Assembly (NCBI RefSeq): GCF_007753265.1
Contig: NZ_CP036349.1
Location: forward strand, 5,055,363-5,119,362
Direction: 5' to 3'
DNA from: Botrimarina mediterranea
Lineage (GTDB): Bacteria; Planctomycetota; Planctomycetia; Pirellulales; Lacipirellulaceae
DNA: 64,000 bases
Shown: positions 42,196 to 49,477 of the stretch, one piece after another
Layout: each line of letters begins with the position of its first letter
Position numbering within the stretch: the stretch's first letter is position 1
The notes under the pieces: model-generated
The model's database searches: none
Told to the model about the DNA's origin: nothing
The model's input: the letters and a program-made list of their open reading frames with translations, nothing else
Program-made: the position numbers and the translations under genes

Positions 42196-42490
42196 GAGCC
42201 GCAGATGGACGCAGATGAACACGGATGGCTTTCGCCTGAGAAAGCCAGACGACTAAGAAGAACAAATTACTTCCTATGCTTCATCTGCATCCTGCAAGGC
42301 CTCCTCGCTTGGAACGCTAGCCATTCGAAGTGGGAAGCGCTCGAGCGCCAGCGGCAATTTTACGAACAGCAGCAGCCCGTCTCTGTCCCACCAGCTGAGA
42401 ATCTTCAGCCCGTCCCGCGCATCGACTTGCCGATCACCTGATATTCCGTCCTGTTAGACATCCGCGTTTATCTGCGTCCATCTGCGGCTC
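42196..42490. mobile_element. Putative inverted-repeat cassette with a small membrane-protein gene
   Basis: The arms 42196-42228 and 42459-42490 match at 30 of 32 positions; both read GAGCCGCAGATGGACGCAGA from the outside. The reading frame of 78 codons starts inside the left arm (ATGGACGCAGATGAACACGG) and stops 18 bp before the right arm. The interior is lower in GC than secA. The layout is the same as the GxxExxY cassette at 25990-26433 with closely related arm units and a different cargo. Mobility is inferred. Confidence 0.6.
42205..42441 (+). CDS. Small membrane protein (cassette cargo)
   Basis: A 78-residue protein. The first eight residues (MDADEHGW) are encoded by the inverted repeat arm. 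A basic stretch KARRLRRTN precedes one membrane segment, YFLCFICILQGLLAWNA, so the N-terminus is expected in the cytoplasm; the rest is polar with SKWEALERQRQFYEQQQ and Pro-rich end. I do not recognise a family. Codon and base use are less GC-rich than in secA. It may be a real small protein or a fortuitous frame; the exact fit between the arms favours a gene. Confidence 0.5.
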   Translation: MDADEHGWLSPEKARRLRRTNYFLCFICILQGLLAWNASHSKWEALERQRQFYEQQQPVSVPPAENLQPVPRIDLPIT

Positions 42491-42521
42491 CTTCCTGAAA
42501 TAGAGACAGCCGACCATGCCG

Positions 42522-42767
42522 ATGCGATTCCGCCTTGCGACGCTGCTAACGATTGGGCCTCTGCTGGCGCTTGTCGTCGCCCTGGCTTCGTGGGTGATTG
42601 TTCTGCGGGCACAGTTGGTGGAGTTGGAGCAGCGCGTCACGGTGCTCGAATTGACGCCGCCACTGACTACAATGGCCGGAGACTACTCCGACGTAGGCGT
42701 CCATATCGACGTTGACCGGGCGATGCAATTGGACAACCTCTACGGCGCACCGCAGGTGAGAAGATGA
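42522..42767 (+). CDS. Small membrane protein at the head of a toxin-antitoxin operon
   Basis: An 81-residue protein (MRFRLATLLTIGPLLALVVALASWVIV...) with one N-terminal membrane segment followed by a short coiled stretch RAQLVELEQRVTVLEL and a soluble tail. Its TGA overlaps the ATG of the antitoxin gene (ATGA), so it is part of the same transcript. It is not a standard component of RelBE modules. No family is recognised. ATG at 42516 is an alternative start. Confidence 0.65.
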   Translation: MRFRLATLLTIGPLLALVVALASWVIVLRAQLVELEQRVTVLELTPPLTTMAGDYSDVGVHIDVDRAMQLDNLYGAPQVRR

Positions 42768-42997
42768 CTCCGACGAATCCGCCTGCCGACTCTACCGGCG
42801 TCGCCGTATCGGCCTTGCTCCCTCGTGACGAGATGATCGCGATCATCGAAGGGCAGCCGGCGGATAGTTCCTACGACGAGCTGTTGCGGGAACTCATCGC
42901 CGCCCGTGCCGTTGAGCGGGGCTTGGCGGATGTCGATGCGGGGCGGACGGTGAGCCACGAGGACGCGGTGGCGAGGGTCCGGTCGTGGCGAAAGTAG
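42764..42997 (+). CDS. Type II antitoxin (RelB/ParD-like helical protein)
   Basis: A 77-residue protein. The C-terminal half ELIAARAVERGLADVDAGRTVSHEDAVARVRSWRK is the common pattern of antitoxins paired with RelE/ParE toxins (short helical domain with the ..AG..VSHE.... motif). The N-terminal half is less typical; no clear ribbon-helix-helix is seen. It should bind and neutralise the downstream toxin and repress the operon. It overlaps the previous gene by ATGA and the toxin gene by 13 bp. Confidence 0.8.
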   Translation: MTPTNPPADSTGVAVSALLPRDEMIAIIEGQPADSSYDELLRELIAARAVERGLADVDAGRTVSHEDAVARVRSWRK

Positions 42998-43281
42998 TCT
43001 GGTCCGAGGAAGCCCTCGACTGGATGCAGCTGATTGATAGCTACCTGGGAGAAGTTAGTCCTCAGGCAGCCGTCCGCACTCTCGAAGGGATTCTCCAGCA
43101 AGTCGAGATGCTCGGCGATCATCCTCGGATCGGCGGTCGCTTGCCGAAGTGGGACCCGCGCGAAGTGCGGTCCAAGCTCTACGGCAAGTACCAGATCATT
43201 TACGAAGTGGATGCGGATGACGGTGTTCGGGTGCTAGCCGTTATTCATGGCGCCATGGATATTCGTCGGATGCGGTTCTAG
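42985..43281 (+). CDS. RelE/ParE-family toxin
   Basis: A 98-residue protein of the RelE/ParE superfamily: VVWSEEALDWMQLIDSYLGE (first strand and helix), the middle EMLGDHPRIGGRLPKW, the strand KLYGKYQIIYEVDADDGVRVLAVIHG and the end DIRRMRF. ParE members act on gyrase and RelE members cleave mRNA at the ribosome; sequence alone does not settle which, though the R...H...R set in the C-terminal part is compatible with either. GTG start at 42985 overlaps the antitoxin. The pair lies just after the small cassette that follows secA. Confidence 0.88.
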   Translation: MAKVVWSEEALDWMQLIDSYLGEVSPQAAVRTLEGILQQVEMLGDHPRIGGRLPKWDPREVRSKLYGKYQIIYEVDADDGVRVLAVIHGAMDIRRMRF

Positions 43282-43386
43282 TCGACCGCGAATCGCTCTT
43301 CTCTCCGCCGCGGTGATTCTGCTACGAATCGTCTGTTGCGCTGCGCTTCGGTCGCGCGGGCGCGTCTTCGCCGATGGAGTGGCGTT

Positions 43387-43728
43387 ATGTCCTTCTCTCG
43401 CTATCGCCTTTCGGCCGGCGTCCTTGCCGTGGGGCCGGCCCTGATCCTGTTCACTGGCTGCTCGGGCGGGGCGCCCACCGAAGGCGCCACGCAAGCCGCC
43501 GCGACGCCCGCGCCAGCAGCCGCGGCGCCATCGGCAACGCCGGCGGCTACGAGCGTCAGCAAGCCGGTCGCCGGCGCCGCGGCCCGTCCGGCGACGCCTA
43601 GCGTCGACCGCTACGCCAACTCGGCGCCCGCCGCGCCCGCCGCGAAGCCCGCCGTCGATTTTGATGGCGACGCGTTCAAGGCGGCCGTCGCCAACCAATC
43701 GGTTGTCGGCGATCGTTACTCGCGCTAA
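43387..43728 (+). CDS. Ala/Pro-rich lipoprotein
   Basis: A 113-residue protein with a lipoprotein signal (GVLAVGPALILFTGC, lipobox FTGC, Cys at about 25) and a mature part almost entirely Ala, Pro, Ser and Thr, ending DFDGDAFKAAVANQSVVGDRYSR. Such a sequence is unfolded and probably serves as a spacer or envelope linker. It lies 20 bp before waaA and could be co-transcribed with it. No family recognised. Confidence 0.7.
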   Translation: MSFSRYRLSAGVLAVGPALILFTGCSGGAPTEGATQAAATPAPAAAAPSATPAATSVSKPVAGAAARPATPSVDRYANSAPAAPAAKPAVDFDGDAFKAAVANQSVVGDRYSR

Positions 43729-43747
43729 GTCGGTCGGAGGAGAGGGA

Positions 43748-45070
43748 ATGTCTCGCCTGACGCGCTGGTCACTCAACGCCGCTTACGCCGGGGCGATCGC
43801 GGCGGCATCACCCGCCATCGCTTGGTCGGCGTGGCGAACCGGCAAGTACCGCGAAGGGTACGCCGAGAAGCTGCTGGGCCGTGTCCCCGTGCGGACGGGC
43901 GACCGGTCCTGCGTGTGGCTGCATGCGGTGAGCGTCGGCGAGGTGAACCTGCTCGGCGTGCTGATCGCCGAGCTGCGGCAGCGCCATCCCGATTGGGAGA
44001 TCGTCGTCTCGACGACAACGAAGACGGGTTACGAACTCGCGCGGAAGAAGTACGGCGCCGCTCATACGGTGTTCTACTGCCCGCTCGATTTCTCATGGGC
44101 GGTGGACGAAGCGATGCGGCGTGTCCGGCCCGATCTGCTGCTGCTCGCCGAGCTCGAGCTGTGGCCCAACCTGATCGACGCCGCCAAGCGACACGGCGCG
44201 AAGGTCGCCATCGTCAACGGCCGGCTCAGCGAGAACAGCTACAACGGTTACCGCAAGGTGCGGCCGCTGGTGCAGCGGGCGCTGCGATCGGTGGACCTGC
44301 TTGCGATCCAAGACGTGCCGACGCGCGAGCGGTTTATCGACCTCGGCGCGAAGCGGCGCAACACGCACGTCACGGGGTCGCTCAAGTACGACGGGGCGGA
44401 GACGAATCGGGGCAACGCCCGGACGCGGGAACTGAAGCGCCTTGCCGGGTTCGGCGCGACCGAGACGGTGTGGCTCGCGGGGAGCACGCAGGCGCCAGAA
44501 GAAGCGATCTGTTTGCGGGTTTTCCGTGAGGCGATCGAGGAACACCCCGAGCTACGCCTCGTGCTCGTCCCCCGCCACCCCGAGCGCTTCGATGAGGTCG
44601 CCCGCCTGCTAAACGAGAGCGGTCTGGATTGGAAACGTCGCAGCCAACTGAATCCCTCGTCCCCCGTCCCTAGCCCCTCGATCCTTCTGATCGATACCGT
44701 CGGCGAACTCGGCGCGTGGTGGGGCACGGCCGACCTCGGCTTCGTCGGCGGCAGCCTCGGCAGCCGTGGCGGCCAGAACATGATCGAGCCCGCCGCCTAC
44801 GGCGTGGCGACTTGCTTCGGCCCGAACACGAAAAACTTCCGCGACATCGTGGCCTCGCTCCTCAACGCCGACGGCGCGCGCGTCGTCGAGAACGAAGCGG
44901 CGCTGGAAGCGTTCGTCAATGCCTGCCTAGAGATGCCCGAAGAAGCGAAGGCGCTGGGCGAACGCGCCAGGGCGCTCGTCTCGACGCAACTCGGCGCCAC
45001 AGCACGGACCGCCGATGCGATCGACAAACTGATGGGCGTAGCGGCGGCGCGGCAGCGAATGGCGGCATAG
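43748..45070 (+). CDS. waaA: 3-deoxy-D-manno-octulosonic acid (Kdo) transferase with heptamer insert
   Basis: A 440-residue membrane-associated GT30 glycosyltransferase that adds Kdo to lipid IVA. It has one N-terminal membrane segment, then the Kdo transferase core WLHAVSVGEVNLLGVLIAELR, STTTKTGYELARKKYG, YCPLDFSWAVDEAMRRVRPDLLLLAELELWPN with the catalytic Glu, and the donor domain GSTQAPEEAICLRVF, DTVGELGAWWGTADLGFVGGSLG and GGQNMIEPAAYGVA. Just before ILLIDTVGEL the residues NPSSPVPSPS are encoded by four heptamers (44654-44681), a likely repeat insertion. A GGAGGAGAGGG ribosome site precedes ATG 43748. It shows that this organism makes an LPS-type outer membrane. Confidence 0.94.
   Translation: MSRLTRWSLNAAYAGAIAAASPAIAWSAWRTGKYREGYAEKLLGRVPVRTGDRSCVWLHAVSVGEVNLLGVLIAELRQRHPDWEIVVSTTTKTGYELARKKYGAAHTVFYCPLDFSWAVDEAMRRVRPDLLLLAELELWPNLIDAAKRHGAKVAIVNGRLSENSYNGYRKVRPLVQRALRSVDLLAIQDVPTRERFIDLGAKRRNTHVTGSLKYDGAETNRGNARTRELKRLAGFGATETVWLAGSTQAPEEAICLRVFREAIEEHPELRLVLVPRHPERFDEVARLLNESGLDWKRRSQLNPSSPVPSPSILLIDTVGELGAWWGTADLGFVGGSLGSRGGQNMIEPAAYGVATCFGPNTKNFRDIVASLLNADGARVVENEAALEAFVNACLEMPEEAKALGERARALVSTQLGATARTADAIDKLMGVAAARQRMAA
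44654..44681. repeat. Heptamer tandem repeat inside waaA
   Basis: CCCTCGT, CCCCCGT, CCCTAGC, CCCTCGA: four 7-bp units in frame. CCCCCGT is the complement of ACGGGGG, the unit repeated in hisF at 52856-52891. Because the unit is 7 bp, four units give 28 bp, so a further two bases must have been gained or lost to keep the frame. Confidence 0.6.
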
Positions 45071-45072
45071 GG

Positions 45073-45166
45073 GAATGACGAAATCCGAATGACGAATGAC
45101 GAACCTGCCGGTGGGTACATGCCGCCACCGGCAGGTTCGTCATTCGTCATTCGGATTTCGTCATTC
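45073..45166. repeat. Perfect 42-bp hairpin (GAATGACGAATGACGAA family) between convergent genes
   Basis: Arms 45073-45114 and 45125-45166 are exact complements with a 10-base loop. The outer part is short-period (GAATGACGAAATCC, GAATGACGAATGACGAA); the inner part CCTGCCGGTGG is unique. Position between waaA (ending 45070) and the leftward rhomboid-like gene (ending 45182) suggests a bidirectional terminator, though without T-runs. A diverged relative is at 54889-54972. Confidence 0.88.
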
Positions 45167-45181
45167 TTGCTTCGCGCTTCG

Positions 45182-46009
45182 TCATTCCACCACATGCTCA
45201 TGATCCCGGATATGGTCCGGGCAATAGCAGCACTGCCCCGCGCATTGTGAGCAGTAGCGGAAGGACGCCTTGGGCGCCATCGCGCTGGTGAGGCCGCAGA
45301 CGCGGCACTCGTGGGCGACCTTCTCGGGCGCCTTGAGCGTCTTCGCTTTGTGTTGCATCCGGCGGTGGCCGTACTTGGCGTCTCGCCAGATATCGCGGCC
45401 GAAGAAGACCACGAAGTTGAAGACCGCGGCGAGCACCATCAGGCGGTCTGGCCACGTCCCCAAGACGAGCGTCAACAGATAGAAGAACCACTGGATCCGC
45501 GCTAGCCACTTGATCTTCACCGGCAGGATGAAGAACAGCATCATCTCGAAGTCAGGAAAGAGCCGGGCGAACGCCAGGAACATGCTCCCGTAGACGTACT
45601 CGTAAGTGAACGCGCCGGCGCCCGGCTGGATCGCCTCGGTGAGGAACGCAGCCGCGATGGTGGCGACGTAGCCGAGCAGCAAGAAGACGTTGAGACGGAA
45701 GGCGCCCCAGACGTTCTCGAGCGTCGTGCCGATCAGGTAGAAGAGATAGAAGTAGAAGAGGATCAGCAGCGGCCACTGCGAGAGCGGCGCGAGGAACGGG
45801 AACGTCGCCAGCCGCCACCACTCGCCGGCGAGCACCTCCGTGGGGATCAGCGACAGCCGCTCCGCGATCCGCATCCCGCGTCCGTTGTCCGCCAGCGGGC
45901 CCGCGTACTGGGCGAAGTAGACCATCACCTGGCCGAGAAGGAACCAGAGCGTGATATTCGGCAGGGCGTAGGGCCCCAGCCTCTTCTCCAGCCGGTTCAG
46001 AAGACTCAT
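45182..46009 (-). CDS. Rhomboid-like membrane protein without visible catalytic Ser, with C-terminal zinc-ribbon region
   Basis: A 275-residue protein with about six hydrophobic segments (ITLWFLLGQVMVYFAQY, WPLLILFYFYLFYLIGTTLENVWG, LNVFLLLGYVATIAAAFL, FEMMLFFILPVKIKW and others) in rhomboid/Derlin-like order. The active-site GxSG of rhomboid proteases is replaced by YVYGSMFLAFARLFPD, and no partner His is evident, so it may be a pseudoprotease. The soluble tail has CRVCGL, CSQC and CCYCPDH, seven Cys in all, likely binding zinc. The stop codon falls in the repeat following waaA. Role: perhaps membrane-protein handling; inferred. Confidence 0.78.
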   Translation of the reverse strand: MSLLNRLEKRLGPYALPNITLWFLLGQVMVYFAQYAGPLADNGRGMRIAERLSLIPTEVLAGEWWRLATFPFLAPLSQWPLLILFYFYLFYLIGTTLENVWGAFRLNVFLLLGYVATIAAAFLTEAIQPGAGAFTYEYVYGSMFLAFARLFPDFEMMLFFILPVKIKWLARIQWFFYLLTLVLGTWPDRLMVLAAVFNFVVFFGRDIWRDAKYGHRRMQHKAKTLKAPEKVAHECRVCGLTSAMAPKASFRYCSQCAGQCCYCPDHIRDHEHVVE

Positions 46010-46090
46010 GCAGCGACGCGGGTTAGTGGGAAGCCGAAAGGAGACCCCAGCGTAACGGCGTGGGGGTGGGGGGCAAAGACGGCGAGCGTA

Positions 46091-46166
46091 GGCGAGCCGG
46101 GAGCGTCAGCGCCCGGAGCGCGCCGGGTACCCGCAACCCTCCGGGCGCTGACGCTGACGGCTCGCC
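46091..46166. repeat. REPIN-like inverted pair, GGCGAGCCGGGAGCGTCAGC family, copy 3
   Basis: Arms 46091-46118 (GGCGAGCCGGGAGCGTCAGC start) and 46139-46166 (inverted) differ at few positions and flank a 20-bp spacer. It lies between the divergent rhomboid-like and ABC genes, 47 bp upstream of the ABC start. Confidence 0.85.
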
Positions 46167-46212
46167 TCAGGGCTCGCTGTCCGTCGCCCGCTGGGGCCTC
46201 TACAATCTTCGC

Positions 46213-47223
46213 ATGGCCATCATCGAGATCCGCGGTTTGCGGAAGTCTTACCGCGTCTATCAAAAGCAGGAGGGGCTGCTCGCCTCGTTCCAGGGGTTGT
46301 TCCACCGTGAGTTCCGCGAAGTGGAGGCGGTCCGCGGCATCGACCTCGACGTCGAGGCGGGGGAGTTCGTCGCGTTCCTAGGCCCCAACGGCGCCGGCAA
46401 GACGACAACCCTCAAGCTACTGTCGGGAGTCATCAGTCCCACGGACGGCAAGGCGACCGTCATGGGCTTCACGCCGTGGGAGCGGGCCAACGAGTACCGC
46501 CGGCGGTTCGCGCTGGTGATGGGTCAGAAGAACCAGCTGTGGTGGGACCTGCCCGCGGCCGAGTCGTTCCGGCTCCATCAGCAGATCTACCGCTTGCCGC
46601 CCGACGAGTACGAGCGGACGACCGCCGAACTGACCGACCTCCTGGACGTGACGAAGCTCTTGAACCAGCCGGTGCGTGAACTGTCGCTCGGCGAGCGGAT
46701 GAAGATGGAGCTGATCGCGGCGTTGCTGCACCGACCCGAGGTGCTGTTCCTTGACGAGCCGACGATCGGCCTCGACGTCGTCGCGCAGCACAACATCCAA
46801 CAGTTCCTCAAGCACTATCAAGAAGAACGCGGAACGACGGTGCTGCTCACCAGCCACTACATGAAGGACATCGCCGCGCTGTGCCGACGGGTGGTGATCA
46901 TCGCGCATGGACGGCTGATGTACGACGGGTCGCTGGCGGGGATCGTCGATCGGTTTAGCGGACATAAGGTCCTGACATTGCAGTTCGCCGATGATCAGAT
47001 GCCGACCGACCTCGAGCGTTTTGGCGAATTGCTTACCGCCGAACCGCCGAAGGCGCGGATCAAGGTCGAGCGCGAGAAGATCGCCGCGGTGCTGTCGAGC
47101 GTGCTGGGGAGCTACCAGGTCGCCGACGTGAGCGTCGAAGACCCACCGCTGGAAGAAGTGATCGCGGAGATGTTCGCGACGGCGACGGATGTCAGCAACT
47201 CGCAAGAGTTGGCGAAGGTGTAA
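46213..47223 (+). CDS. ABC-2-type exporter ATP-binding protein without adjacent permease
   Basis: A 336-residue ABC ATPase. Motifs: Walker [17 protein letters not shown], the Q-loop [18 protein letters not shown], signature [19 protein letters not shown], Walker [17 protein letters not shown] and H-loop [13 protein letters not shown]; the tail (residues 250-336) is a regulatory domain. The [23 protein letters not shown] form is typical of ATPases paired with ABC2_membrane_6-type permeases, which normally follow directly. Here a DinG helicase follows, so the permease is absent or moved. ATG at 46213 matches the family start. Confidence 0.9.
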   Translation: MAIIEIRGLRKSYRVYQKQEGLLASFQGLFHREFREVEAVRGIDLDVEAGEFVAFLGPNGAGKTTTLKLLSGVISPTDGKATVMGFTPWERANEYRRRFALVMGQKNQLWWDLPAAESFRLHQQIYRLPPDEYERTTAELTDLLDVTKLLNQPVRELSLGERMKMELIAALLHRPEVLFLDEPTIGLDVVAQHNIQQFLKHYQEERGTTVLLTSHYMKDIAALCRRVVIIAHGRLMYDGSLAGIVDRFSGHKVLTLQFADDQMPTDLERFGELLTAEPPKARIKVEREKIAAVLSSVLGSYQVADVSVEDPPLEEVIAEMFATATDVSNSQELAKV

Positions 47224-47299
47224 CCGCCAAGACGCCAGGAGCGCCAGGGATCGCCAGGGTTAAAGGGCCCAGGGTTTGAAGGACAAAGCGTAAGGAAGT

Positions 47300-49423
47300 A
47301 TGGAAACTACCCCCCTCCGAGCCCGTGATATTCTTGGTCCCGGGGGGGCGATCGCGCGGCGGCTGTCCAATTACGAGGACCGGCCGGAGCAGTTGGCGAT
47401 GGCCGAGGCGGTGGAGGATGCGATTCGGCGGAAGCGGCATCTGATTGCCGAGGCGGGGACGGGCGTCGGAAAGAGCTTTGCCTATCTCGCGCCGGCGATT
47501 CTCGCCGCGACGGAGAACCAAGGCGAGCCGCAACCGCAGGCTTCCGCCAATGGCTCGGAGAAGCCGAAGAAGCAGCGTCGCGTTGTGATCTCGACGCACA
47601 CCATCGCCTTGCAAGAGCAGCTGATCGCTAAGGACCTGCCGCTGTTGAACGCGGTCATCCCGCGGGAGTTCTCGGCGGTGTTGGTAAAAGGGCGGCGCAA
47701 TTACGTCTCGCTACGGCGCCTCGACGCGGCCATGAACCGCGCCGGGACGCTGTTTGATCGGGACGAGCAGATTGCCGATTTGCGTGAGCTCAAGAAATGG
47801 TCGGCGGAGACCGGCGACGGCTCGCTGGCGGACCTTGCCCGTGCGCCCGACCCGGGCGTTTGGGACGAGGTGCAGAGCGACAGCAGCAATTGTCTGGGGC
47901 GCCGCTGCCCGACCTACGCCAAGTGCCACTACTACGCCGCCCGGCGGCGGATGCAGAACGCCCAGGTGCTGGTGGTCAACCACGCCCTCTTGTTCAGCGA
48001 CATCGCGCTAAGGCAACAGGGGGCGAGTCTGCTGCCCGACTACGACATCGTCGTCCTCGACGAAGCGCACACGGTCGAAGCCGTCGCGGGTGATCACTTG
48101 GGGCTCGGCGTCTCGGCGGGGCAGGTCGAGTATTTACTCAACCGACTGTACAACGACCGCACGCAGAAGGGCTTGCTCGTTGGACCGAAACTATTTGAAG
48201 CACAACAGCAGGTCGACAATTGCCGGGCGGCGGCGGACGAGTTCTTCGGCGCGTTGTGGGAGTGGGGCGCACGGCAAGGGCCGCCCAATGGCCGCGTCAA
48301 CAAGGCGGAGATTGTGGACGCCACGTTCGGCGCCGAGTTGCTCGTGCTCGCCCGCCGGCTAAAGCACGCGGCCGACAGCATCAAGAACGACGTCGAGCGG
48401 CAGGACTACATCGCCGCACACGACCGCCTCAACGGCCTCGCCGGCGCGATCGAGTCGTGGCGGACGCAGGCCGACGACGGCGCCGTCTATTGGATGGAGG
48501 CCCGCACGTCGCGCCGCGGCCAGCCGCGCGTGTCGCTCGGCGCGGCGCCGCTCGATATCGGCCCGGCGTTGCGTGAGCAGCTCTTCGATACGGTCTCGAC
48601 GGTGGTGCTGACGAGCGCGACGCTTGCCGTCGGGGCGAGTAAGGGCGAGAGCCGAGTCAACCCGACCCTGGCCGGAGCGGGCGCCCGGGGCCCCGAGGTC
48701 GGGACGACTCGGCTCTCGGGTGACTCTCGCTTTGAGTTCTTTCAGTCGCGCATCGGTTTAACCCAGTGCGAGACGATCCAACTCGGGAGCCCTTTCAACT
48801 ACGCCGAGCAGGCGCGGTTGGTGACACATGCCGACATGCCCGACCCGACGAAGGATCGCACCGCCTACGAGCGCGCCTGCGTGCGCCGCATCGAGCAACA
48901 CGTCGCCGAGACTGACGGCCGGGCGTTCGTGCTGTTCACGAGCTACGAGCATCTGCGCCGCACCGCTAGCGCGTTGACGCCGTTCCTCGCCGAGTGGAAC
49001 CTGCGGCTGTTGTCGCAAGCGGACGGCGTGCCGCGCAGCCAGATGGTCGAGGAGTTCAAGGCGAACCCGCGCAGCGTGCTGCTTGGGACCGACAGCTTCT
49101 GGCAAGGCGTCGATGTTCCTGGCGACGCCCTACAGATGGTGATCATCACCAAGCTGCCGTTCAGCGTCCCCGACAGGCCACTCCTGGAGGCCCGCCTCGA
49201 AGCGATCCGCGCCTCGGGAGGCAATCCCTTCAACGACTACCAACTCCCCGAGGCGGTGCTGAAGTTCAAGCAGGGTTTCGGCCGGCTGATCCGCACGAAG
49301 CGCGACCGCGGGACCGTTGTGGTGCTCGACCCGCGGATCGAGACGAAGTCGTACGGCCGTCTTTTCCTCGAAAGCCTGCCGGATTGCCGGCGCGAGAGCG
49401 GCGCCGCGTTGAAAGCCCGGTGA
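47300..49423 (+). CDS. dinG: DinG-family ATP-dependent helicase with palindromic insert
   Basis: A 707-residue superfamily 2 helicase of the XPD/DinG group. Motif I is [18 protein letters not shown]; the DEAH box is [15 protein letters not shown]; motif III-like [10 protein letters not shown]; late motifs [17 protein letters not shown] and [19 protein letters not shown]. The iron-sulfur region has [13 protein letters not shown], three Cys, but the usual first ligand (NYLC) is Ser in [11 protein letters not shown], so the cluster may be incomplete or replaced. After [11 protein letters not shown], about 25 residues are encoded by an inverted repeat (48646-48718) that sits in frame. It unwinds DNA with 5'-3' polarity in this family. 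Confidence 0.9.
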   Translation: METTPLRARDILGPGGAIARRLSNYEDRPEQLAMAEAVEDAIRRKRHLIAEAGTGVGKSFAYLAPAILAATENQGEPQPQASANGSEKPKKQRRVVISTHTIALQEQLIAKDLPLLNAVIPREFSAVLVKGRRNYVSLRRLDAAMNRAGTLFDRDEQIADLRELKKWSAETGDGSLADLARAPDPGVWDEVQSDSSNCLGRRCPTYAKCHYYAARRRMQNAQVLVVNHALLFSDIALRQQGASLLPDYDIVVLDEAHTVEAVAGDHLGLGVSAGQVEYLLNRLYNDRTQKGLLVGPKLFEAQQQVDNCRAAADEFFGALWEWGARQGPPNGRVNKAEIVDATFGAELLVLARRLKHAADSIKNDVERQDYIAAHDRLNGLAGAIESWRTQADDGAVYWMEARTSRRGQPRVSLGAAPLDIGPALREQLFDTVSTVVLTSATLAVGASKGESRVNPTLAGAGARGPEVGTTRLSGDSRFEFFQSRIGLTQCETIQLGSPFNYAEQARLVTHADMPDPTKDRTAYERACVRRIEQHVAETDGRAFVLFTSYEHLRRTASALTPFLAEWNLRLLSQADGVPRSQMVEEFKANPRSVLLGTDSFWQGVDVPGDALQMVIITKLPFSVPDRPLLEARLEAIRASGGNPFNDYQLPEAVLKFKQGFGRLIRTKRDRGTVVVLDPRIETKSYGRLFLESLPDCRRESGAALKAR
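48646..48718. repeat. Palindromic element inside dinG
   Basis: Arms 48646-48667 and 48697-48718 (outer CGAGAGCCGAGTC exact, then two mismatches, then CCCGACC exact) flank 29 bases that include CGCCCGGGGC. In translation it gives [20 protein letters not shown], a Gly/Pro/Ala-rich loop between SATLAV and the conserved FFQSRIGL. No second copy is seen in the window. Confidence 0.85.
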
Positions 49424-49477
49424 GCGGCGACTAGTTTCGAGGGGTGTTTTCGTGCTTCCCCCTGAGCCCGCCCCCCG

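Noticed and set aside
38275-42222. Long reverse-strand reading frames opposite secA (572 and 719 codons)
   Set aside because: They mirror a clear secA on the other strand and arise from GC-rich codon use. Their translations are Arg/Leu/Val/Asp-biased and show no domain.
45073-45166. Possible CRISPR-like repeats among the GAATGACGAA and similar units
   Set aside because: There are no regular spacers of uniform length and no cas genes; the units are contiguous and form hairpins.
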